NCBI RefSeq assembly: GCF_000517085.1
Contig: NZ_KI912107.1
Coordinates: 992,398 to 1,056,397, forward strand
Source of the DNA: Saccharicrinis fermentans DSM 9555 = JCM 21142
GTDB lineage: Bacteria; Bacteroidota; Bacteroidia; Bacteroidales; Marinilabiliaceae
Length of the DNA stretch: 64,000 nt
Reading direction: 5' to 3'
Below the pieces are notes generated by a model. It worked only from the letters and a program-made list of their open reading frames with translations. It ran no database searches and had not been told where the DNA came from. Of this stretch, positions 58,349 to 64,000 are shown piece by piece (the stretch's first letter is position 1; each line of letters begins with the position of its first letter). A program made the translations under genes and the position numbers.

Positions 58349-58349
58349 G
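58342..58349 (+). promoter_or_regulatory. araR -7 box (TATATTTG)
   Basis: TATATTTG matches TAnnTTTG exactly and lies 8 bp before the first araR ATG (58358) and 17 bp before the second (58367), so the leader is very short. The right arm of the operator lies within it. No TTTG was found at -33. Confidence 0.55.
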
Positions 58350-58357
58350 TGTATTGA

Positions 58358-59050
58358 ATGATTTATATGGGCGAAAAGTACAATAAATACTCGAAATATT
58401 ATGTAGCTGTAGATTGCGTAATTTTTGGTTATACCAATGATGATTTAAAGTTATTGCTTTATCATCGAGGTTTTGAACCAGCAAAAGGAATGTGGTCGTT
58501 AATTGGGGGATTTGTTGGAGAGACCGAATCGTCGGATACAGCTGCCCGGAGAATTCTAAAAAATATTACCGGACTGGATGAGATATACCTTGAGCAAGTG
58601 CAGGCTTTTACTGAGCCAAAAAGGGATATTGAGGACCGGGTTATTAGTATTACCTATTATGCTTTGATAAGGATTGATAAGCATAATTCTGATAAGGTTA
58701 GAGAAAATGGTGCGCATTGGTGGTCTATGAAAGCTTTGCCAGCATTTATCTTTGATCATAAAGAAATGGTTGATAAAGCACTGGAAAAACTTCAATTAAA
58801 GGCTGGATTGGAATTAGTGGGAAGCGAGTTGTTGCCTGACAAGTTTACGCTATTACAGCTTAGGAAGTTGTATGAGGCCATTTTTCAAAAAGAATTGGAT
58901 ACTGGTAACTTTAGGAAAAAAGTTCTGTCTTTAAAGGTTCTTCAGCGTTTAGATGAGAAAAATACAACAGAGTCGAGACGTGGTGCGTATTATTTTAAAT
59001 TTATTGAAGGGGCAAAGGAAAAATCTTTTGAGAGAATAGTGAAAATTTAG
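58358..59050 (+). CDS. araR: AraR, Nudix-related transcriptional regulator of arabinose genes
   Basis: 230 residues, cytoplasmic. The N-terminal two-thirds is a Nudix fold ('YYVAVDCVIFGYTNDDLKLLL', 'WSLIGGFVGETESSDTAARRI'). The Nudix box is degenerate: the REUxEE catalytic glutamates are replaced in 'RRILKNITGL', so it should bind but not hydrolyse its ligand, as in NrtR/AraR-type regulators. The C-terminal winged helix has 'FTLLQLRKLYEAIFQKELDTGNFRKKVL' in outline and ends 'GAYYFKFIEGA'. In Bacteroides this family represses arabinose genes and is released by the sugar. It is followed by araA, and perfect palindromes lie on both sides. Start at 58358; the ATG at 58367 is possible. Confidence 0.92.
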   Translation: MIYMGEKYNKYSKYYVAVDCVIFGYTNDDLKLLLYHRGFEPAKGMWSLIGGFVGETESSDTAARRILKNITGLDEIYLEQVQAFTEPKRDIEDRVISITYYALIRIDKHNSDKVRENGAHWWSMKALPAFIFDHKEMVDKALEKLQLKAGLELVGSELLPDKFTLLQLRKLYEAIFQKELDTGNFRKKVLSLKVLQRLDEKNTTESRRGAYYFKFIEGAKEKSFERIVKI

Positions 59051-59081
59051 CGAGTAAATTCCGTTGTATTTTTTTGACTTT

Positions 59082-59105
59082 ATAATAGTACAGTGTACTA
59101 ATAAT
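59082..59105. promoter_or_regulatory. Second AraR-like operator, upstream of araA
   Basis: ATAATAGTAC (59082-59091), spacer AGT, then GTACTAATAAT (59095-59105). The core TAGTAC/GTACTA is perfect with the same 3-bp spacer as the araR operator, and the flanks are similar (AATAATAG). A third weaker resemblance lies near 59155-59185. It would control araA and the genes downstream. Confidence 0.5.
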
Positions 59106-59209
59106 ATTGTGTAAAATGTAAAGTAGTCAGATACTATATATTGAATTTTAGATTTTTATAATATAGTGTATTATCCTATAATATTCAGTTTTTGTTAAAA
59201 TCGGTAATT

Positions 59210-60712
59210 ATGAAAGCATTAAATCAATTAGAAGTTTGGTTTGTTACAGGCAGTCAGCATTTATATGGGCAAAAGACTCTTGATGAGGTTGTTGAACACT
59301 CCAGGGAAATTGTAACTGCATTGAATGAGGCGTCAGAGTTGCCTGTGAAGGTGATTTGTAAGGCTACAGGTACAGGTTCGTCAGAAATCCATCAAATGTG
59401 TAAGGATGCCAATTGTGCAGAAAACTGTATAGGTATTATTACTTGGATGCACACCTTTTCTCCTGCTAAGATGTGGATTCATGGACTAAAAGAGTTGAAC
59501 AAACCCTTACTTCATTTACATACGCAATATAACAAGGAGATTCCATGGGATGATATTGATATGGACTTTATGAACTTGAACCAGAGTGCGCATGGTGATA
59601 GGGAGTTTGGGCATATGACGGCTCGGATGCGTTTGAATCGTAAGGTGGTTGTAGGGCATTGGCAAGATGCTAAAGTGCTTTCTCAAATTGCCAGATGGAC
59701 GCGTGTGGCGGCTGGCTGGGCTGACTCTCAGGATATGCTGATTATACGTTTTGGTGATCAGATGAATAATGTGGCTGTTACAGATGGAGACAAAGTGGAG
59801 GCAGAACGTGTCTTTGGGTATCATGTTGATTATAGTCCTATTGCTGAATTGGTGGCGGTGCAGAATGAGGTGTCGGATAAAGAGGTGTCAGATTTGCTGA
59901 AAGTATATGAGTTGCATTATGATTTAGCAGATAATTGTAAGGAAGGAGGAAGAGATAGGAAGCAGGTTGCCAATGCAGCTCGAATTGAAATTGCTTTACG
60001 GAGGTTTTTGGAGGATAAAGGAGCCAAGGCATTTACCACAAACTTTGATGATCTGGAGGGTATTGATCAATTACCAGGTTTGGCTTGTCAACGCCTGATG
60101 GCTGATGGTTATGGGTTTGGTGCTGAGGGAGATTGGAAAACGGCTGCTTTGTGTCGTACCGTTTGGTATATGGGACAAGGTTTACCTAATGGTTGTTCTT
60201 TTCTTGAAGATTATACCTTAAATTTTGATGGAGAAAATAGTTCCATTCTTCAAGCACATATGCTTGAAGTTTGTCCTTTAATTGCAAATCATAAACCCAA
60301 ATTAGAGGTTCATCCTTTGGGTATTGGTGGAAAAAATGATCCGGCTCGTTTGGTGTTTACGAGTAAGACTGGGCCTGGTGTTGCGGTTACAGTTGTTGAT
60401 ATGGGAAGTCGTTTTCGAATGATTATTAATGCAGTGGACTGTATTGCATCAAAGGCACTCCCTAAACTTCCAGTGGCAAGTGCACTTTGGATTCCGCAAC
60501 CAAATTTTGAAGTTGGTGCAAAGGCTTGGATTTTAGCAGGAGGAACGCATCATACAAGTTTTTCGTACGATTTGAGCGTCGAAGATCTGTTGGATTTTGC
60601 CGAGATTGCTGGTGTTGAGGCGCTTGTTATCGATAAGGATACTACTATTTCAGCTTTTAAGAAAGAGCTTCAGTGGAATGACCTTTATTATCATTTAGCC
60701 AAAGGAATATAA
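59210..60712 (+). CDS. araA: L-arabinose isomerase
   Basis: 500 residues from the ATG at 59210, typical of AraA; the extension to 59192 adds six residues without support. It begins 'LEVWFVTGSQHLYGQKTLDEV', a diagnostic AraA opening, and has 'GIITWMHTFSPAKMWI', 'LLHLHTQYNKEIPW', 'MNLNQSAHGDREFG', 'GYGFGAEGDWKTAAL' and 'HMLEVCP' (active-site Glu residues of the family), 'HPLGIGGKNDPARLVF' and 'ILAGGTHHTSFSYDL' (metal-ligand His). It converts L-arabinose to L-ribulose in the cytoplasm. Likely operators of AraR lie in the 159-bp upstream gap. The downstream symporter is separated by 212 bp with leader element E3. The product needs a ribulokinase that is not encoded in this window. Confidence 0.98.
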   Translation: MKALNQLEVWFVTGSQHLYGQKTLDEVVEHSREIVTALNEASELPVKVICKATGTGSSEIHQMCKDANCAENCIGIITWMHTFSPAKMWIHGLKELNKPLLHLHTQYNKEIPWDDIDMDFMNLNQSAHGDREFGHMTARMRLNRKVVVGHWQDAKVLSQIARWTRVAAGWADSQDMLIIRFGDQMNNVAVTDGDKVEAERVFGYHVDYSPIAELVAVQNEVSDKEVSDLLKVYELHYDLADNCKEGGRDRKQVANAARIEIALRRFLEDKGAKAFTTNFDDLEGIDQLPGLACQRLMADGYGFGAEGDWKTAALCRTVWYMGQGLPNGCSFLEDYTLNFDGENSSILQAHMLEVCPLIANHKPKLEVHPLGIGGKNDPARLVFTSKTGPGVAVTVVDMGSRFRMIINAVDCIASKALPKLPVASALWIPQPNFEVGAKAWILAGGTHHTSFSYDLSVEDLLDFAEIAGVEALVIDKDTTISAFKKELQWNDLYYHLAKGI

Positions 60713-60720
60713 TTTTTATA

Positions 60721-60816
60721 GACCATATGAAATGAGCTATGGGAATGGATTCAAACACAGGTAGATGATTAATCCTGACGAGTTCCATATGGCCATAGAA
60801 AAATAAATTTGAACAT
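60721..60816 (+). promoter_or_regulatory. Structured leader element, copy E3 (orphan)
   Basis: 5' arm CCATATGAAATGAGC (60723-60737) pairs with GACGAGTTCCATATGG (60777-60792), with one bulged C and the central G.A oppositions. The outer CCATATG/CATATGG is longer than in other copies. The conserved ATG (60817) opens only 17 codons; the symporter begins at 60925. Confidence 0.55.
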
Positions 60817-60870
60817 ATGAAATGCTCAACAGTAGCTTTTTATTTATCTGTATGTCTACTTGAAGCCTAG
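60817..60870 (+). CDS. Seventeen-codon ORF after leader element E3
   Basis: ATG at the conserved distance from the E3 stem opens 'MKCSTVAFYLSVCLLEA' and stops at 60868-60870. The sequence looks like the start of a signal peptide, so it may be the remnant of a secreted-protein gene whose leader was E3. Translation is not shown. Confidence 0.25.
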   Translation: MKCSTVAFYLSVCLLEA

Positions 60871-60924
60871 TGTTGGTAGGTGTATTTTATATGTGATTTT
60901 TGTTAACTAAACGGGTTTGAAAAA

Positions 60925-62604
60925 ATGTCTACGTTAGATTGGATTGTTATTGGACTGTTCTTTGTTGTTTTAATTGCTATTATTGTTTGGGTAGTTAGTC
61001 AAAAGAATAAAAATTCAGAGGATTATTTCCTGGGAGGACGTGATGCTTCCTGGATTGCTATCGGAGCATCTATTTTTGCTTCCAATATCGGATCAGAGCA
61101 TTTGATTGGTTTGGCTGGTGCAGGGGCTTCAAGCGGGATGGCAATGGCACATTGGGAAATACAAGGTTGGATGATATTAATTTTAGGTTGGGTGTTTGTG
61201 CCATTTTATTCAAGAAGTATGGTGCTGACAATGCCTGAGTTTCTCGAAAGAAGATATAATAAAGAGTCCAGAACGGTATTGTCATTGATATCTTTGGTAA
61301 GTTATGTGCTTACAAAGGTGGCAGTAACGGTTTATGCCGGCGGATTGGTTTTTCAGCAGGTGTTCGGGATTGAAGAGATGTGGGGGATTGATTTCTTTTG
61401 GATTTCTGCAATAGGCTTGGTTTTGTTGACTGCGTTATATACCATATTTGGAGGTATGAAATCTGTGTTGTATACGTCTGTGTTACAAACACCAATTTTG
61501 TTGGGGGGCTCTTTGATTATTCTTGTGCTTGGTTTAAAGGCGGTAGGTGGTTGGGAACAAATGCTTGAGATTTGTGGTGCAACAAAAGTGAATGATTATG
61601 GCGATAGTATGGTGAACTTGATACGTGATAACCGCGATTCAAATTTTCCATGGTTGGGGGCGTTGATTGGTTCGGCTGTTATCGGCTTTTGGTATTGGTG
61701 TACTGATCAATTCATTGTTCAACGGGTGCTGTCAGGCAAAAACGAAACACAGGCGCGTAGAGGAACTATTTTTGGTGCTTACTTGAAGTTGTTGCCTGTG
61801 TTTTTGTTTCTTATACCGGGTATGATCGCTTATGCAATGGGTGCCAAAGGTGATGTGATGCTGAATGGAGAACTTTATGTGTTGCCAAGTGCAGATGCTG
61901 CTTTTCCTTCTTTGGTAGCTCAATTGTTACCTGCAGGTGTTAAAGGACTGGTGGTGTGTGGTATTTTGGCCGCATTAATGAGTTCTCTGGCATCCTTGTT
62001 TAATTCTTCGGCTATGTTATTTACGATCGATTTTTATAAGCGTTTTAAACCGAGTACTTCTGAAAAAAAACTGGTCAAGATTGGTCAGTTAGCTACTATT
62101 ATTATAGTAGCGTTAGGTATTCTGTGGATCCCTATTATGCGCAGTATTGGAGATGTTTTGTATGAATATTTGCAAGATGTTCAGTCTGTATTGGCTCCTG
62201 GTATTGCTGCGGCTTTTTTAATGGGTATAACATGGAAGCGTGCGTCTGCTGAAGGTGGATTTTGGGGTCTGATGTCTGGTTTTATTATTGGTATTACACG
62301 CTTGGGTGCTAAGGTGTATTATAATTCAGTGCAAGATGCAGGGGATAGCTTGTTTAAGTCCGTATTCTTTGATACCAATTGGTTGTTTTTCTGTGGATAT
62401 ATGTTATTGGTGTGTATCGTAGTGGTTGTGGTGGTGAGTTTGTATACCAAGGCGCCTAGCAAAGAAAAAATTCAAGGTTTGGTTTTTGGAACTTCGACTC
62501 CTGAGCAAAAAGCTTTGTCTAGAGCCAGTTGGAATAAGTGGGATGTGGTTCATACTGTTGTAATTCTTGGCTTTACAGTGGCCTTTTATATTTATTTCTG
62601 GTAA
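60925..62604 (+). CDS. Sodium/sugar symporter (SSS/SLC5, SGLT-like), probable arabinose uptake
   Basis: 559 residues, polytopic, without cleavable signal. SSS features: 'SEDYFLGGRDASWIAIGASIFASNIGSEHLIGLAG' (in parts: FLGGRD, ASNIGSEHLIGLAG, the SGLT-type helix 1-2 signature), 'AHWEIQGWMILILGWVFVPFY', 'MPEFLERRYN', 'YTIFGGMKSVLYTSVLQTPILLGG', and TM8 'CGILAALMSSLASLFNSSAMLFTIDFY' with the Ser pair of the sodium site. The SGLT-like 'WKRASAEGGFWGLMSGF' is also present. It is more similar to glucose/galactose-type transporters than the symporter at 11.8 kb. Located between araA and araD, it probably imports L-arabinose with Na+ (inference). araD starts 12 bp after its stop. Confidence 0.93.
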   Translation: MSTLDWIVIGLFFVVLIAIIVWVVSQKNKNSEDYFLGGRDASWIAIGASIFASNIGSEHLIGLAGAGASSGMAMAHWEIQGWMILILGWVFVPFYSRSMVLTMPEFLERRYNKESRTVLSLISLVSYVLTKVAVTVYAGGLVFQQVFGIEEMWGIDFFWISAIGLVLLTALYTIFGGMKSVLYTSVLQTPILLGGSLIILVLGLKAVGGWEQMLEICGATKVNDYGDSMVNLIRDNRDSNFPWLGALIGSAVIGFWYWCTDQFIVQRVLSGKNETQARRGTIFGAYLKLLPVFLFLIPGMIAYAMGAKGDVMLNGELYVLPSADAAFPSLVAQLLPAGVKGLVVCGILAALMSSLASLFNSSAMLFTIDFYKRFKPSTSEKKLVKIGQLATIIIVALGILWIPIMRSIGDVLYEYLQDVQSVLAPGIAAAFLMGITWKRASAEGGFWGLMSGFIIGITRLGAKVYYNSVQDAGDSLFKSVFFDTNWLFFCGYMLLVCIVVVVVVSLYTKAPSKEKIQGLVFGTSTPEQKALSRASWNKWDVVHTVVILGFTVAFYIYFW

Positions 62605-62616
62605 AAAAGAGAAGTG

Positions 62617-63303
62617 ATGTTAGAAGAATTAAAAGAGGAAGTTTATAGGGCCAATATGGATCTGGTAAGGTATGGTCTGGTTATTTTCACATGGGGTAAT
62701 GTAAGTGCCATTGATCGACACGAGGGTTTGGTGGTTATAAAGCCTAGTGGAGTGGAATATGAGGTGATGAAAGTATCGGATATGATTGTGGTTGATTTGG
62801 AAGGAAATGTGGTGGAAGGCGATTTGAAGCCTTCTTCTGATACTCCTACGCATCTTGAATTGTATAAGGCTTTTTCATCCATTGGAGCTGTGGTTCATAC
62901 GCATTCTACTTATGCTACAGCTTGGGCTCGGGCAGGAAAGAGTATTCCTGTTTTGGGAACTACGCAAGCTGATTATTTTTATGGGGATGTGCCATGTACC
63001 AGATCTATGACAGAGGAGGAAATAAAAGGTGATTATGAGAGAGAGACGGGAGTAGTGATTGTGGAGACTTTTGATAATAGGAACCCCTTGCATGTGCCAG
63101 GTGTTTTGGTAAAAAATCATGGACCTTTTTCATGGGGAAAAGATGCCAATGAGGCGGTGCATAATAGTGTAGTCCTGGAGCAAATTGCAAAAATGGATCA
63201 GATAACCTTTCAGGTAAATCCGGAAACGGATATGAATAGTCATCTGGTAGAGAAGCATTTTAATCGTAAACACGGAGTTAATGCATATTATGGTCAAAGG
63301 TGA
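62617..63303 (+). CDS. araD: L-ribulose-5-phosphate 4-epimerase
   Basis: 228 residues from the ATG at 62617; the GTG at 62614 is directly before it. Class II aldolase/epimerase fold: '[27 protein letters not shown]' in outline, conserved Asp75 in '[12 protein letters not shown]', Zn-binding His94 and His96 in '[14 protein letters not shown]', His168 in '[11 protein letters not shown]' and '[16 protein letters not shown]', all characteristic of AraD. It converts L-ribulose 5-phosphate to D-xylulose 5-phosphate for the pentose phosphate pathway. It is translated right after the symporter (12-bp gap). In many Bacteroidota the gene lies with araB; here araB is not adjacent. Confidence 0.97.
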   Translation: MLEELKEEVYRANMDLVRYGLVIFTWGNVSAIDRHEGLVVIKPSGVEYEVMKVSDMIVVDLEGNVVEGDLKPSSDTPTHLELYKAFSSIGAVVHTHSTYATAWARAGKSIPVLGTTQADYFYGDVPCTRSMTEEEIKGDYERETGVVIVETFDNRNPLHVPGVLVKNHGPFSWGKDANEAVHNSVVLEQIAKMDQITFQVNPETDMNSHLVEKHFNRKHGVNAYYGQR

Positions 63304-63475
63304 TTCTTAATAGTGAATGAGCTGACCGCTTAGGTATAAAGGACGTTTTGTTATATCTGGGCAGCTCTATTTTTAGTGTGGCGTGAAATAGTGGAATAGA
63401 ATTAATTATTTATTATATATGAAGTTGTCAAGGTGACGCGGGTTTATGTGGCAAGTGAAAACAAAATTTATTCTC

Positions 63476-63888
63476 ATGCAAGCAGTTAACATAACCGGTA
63501 TTAGGCAGGTGAGGAAGAAATGCTGAAGAATGAGGTTGAAGTGGGTTATGATGTGGTATATGAGTGTTGTGGTAAACAGGAGGCGCTTGATGCGGCATTG
63601 CGGTTATTAAAATCAGGCGGTAAGTTAGTGTTTGTTGGGATTCCAGAGACGGAGGGCCTGCAGTTTAATATGAATTTGATGCGTCGTAAGGAGATTTGTG
63701 TTCAAAATGTGCGTCGTCAGAATAATAGTTTTGAAGATGCTATTGAAATGATAGTAAAGGAGCCTTCTTATTTTGAGAGGCTCATTACGCATAATTACCA
63801 TTTCAAGGCTGCTTCGGAAGCTTTTGAAAATGTTGCAAATTATGAGGATGGGGTTATAAAGGCGATGGTGGAATTTGATGATATATAA
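63476..63888 (+). pseudogene. Zinc-type alcohol/polyol dehydrogenase remnant with internal deletion
   Basis: The segment 63476-63511 reads 'MQAVNITGIRQV', which looks like the first residues of a medium-chain dehydrogenase, and then runs into a stop. In another frame, 63520-63888 gives the C-terminal half of the same family: 'YDVVYECCGKQEALDAALRLL', 'GGKLVFVGIPE', 'RRKEICVQNVRRQNN' and 'FENVANYEDGVIKAMVEFD'. About 200 residues, including the zinc-binding catalytic domain and the Rossmann glycine motif, are missing between the two. An internal deletion with frame change fits best. The C-terminal piece may still be read from 63520 but cannot be active. It probably once belonged to the sugar operon. 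Confidence 0.7.
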
Positions 63889-64000
63889 GTAAAATGTGAT
63901 TGTTTAGCCTTGAACTTTAGGGTTTTATGCTAGTGTGTTTGGTGTGGGTGGAATTTGTCTTGGTGTTACTTTTTGAAAAAAAAACGAGAAAAAAATGAAA

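Noticed and set aside
63995-64000. ATGAAA at the window end
   Set aside because: It probably starts the next gene, but two codons are not enough to call one.

Overview
The window is 64 kb of an AT-rich genome of a Bacteroidota species, probably a marine, polysaccharide-degrading member of the class Bacteroidia. The evidence is three SusC/SusD pairs, many secreted or lipoprotein glycoside hydrolases, two formylglycine-type sulfatases, a hybrid two-component regulator, a sigma/anti-sigma/STN-SusC set and a Nudix-type AraR. Gene starts lack Shine-Dalgarno sequences and are preceded by A-rich DNA, and two -7 boxes fit TAnnTTTG. The genus is not proven by anything in the window. I saw no tRNA, rRNA or CRISPR array.

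Layout. (1) 1-26 kb, + strand, a polysaccharide utilisation locus (PUL): the C-terminal part of a SusC, SusD, a surface lipoprotein, an SGNH hydrolase, an unusual propeller/AraC membrane regulator, GH88, a sodium symporter, an FAD oxidoreductase, GH29 fucosidase, PA14-containing GH3, a lyase-like pseudogene, a clan-GH-A enzyme with FN3 repeats, and two S1 sulfatases. The enzyme set suggests a sulfated, fucose- and uronate-containing algal glycan (inference). (2) 26-30 kb, - strand: one hybrid two-component regulator broken by a 10-C tract. Its kinase motifs are also degenerate. (3) 30-48 kb: surface lipoprotein, SusC, SusD, GH30, GH5, an IS110-family insertion, tandem-domain GH43, a chemoreceptor and a GH2 beta-galactosidase. 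(4) 48-58 kb: ECF sigma factor (- strand), FecR-type anti-sigma, STN-SusC, SusD and GH115 alpha-glucuronidase. (5) 58-64 kb: araR, araA, a sodium symporter, araD and an internally deleted dehydrogenase. Regions 3-5 together fit attack on a glucuronic-acid-bearing arabinogalactan or arabinoxylan: the glycan is bound and imported by SusC/D, trimmed by GH30/GH5/GH43/GH2/GH115, and released arabinose is catabolised through AraA and AraD. No ribulokinase gene is visible.

Most notable non-coding signal. A family of about 90-nt leader elements lies directly before genes in several operons (around 14.7, 22.45, 22.54, 30.47, 43.04, 53.53 and 60.72 kb). Each has an outer stem, most with a central GA/GA internal pair and an inner hairpin, followed after a near-constant 23-27 nt by an ATG. 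The stem sequences change in a compensating way. Some copies lead to real genes; others end in an orphan ATG, as if the leader had been duplicated or shuffled. Other strong signals are the possible phase-variation tract in the regulator, a two-hairpin candidate bridge RNA in the IS110 element, and a perfect 17-bp AraR operator.
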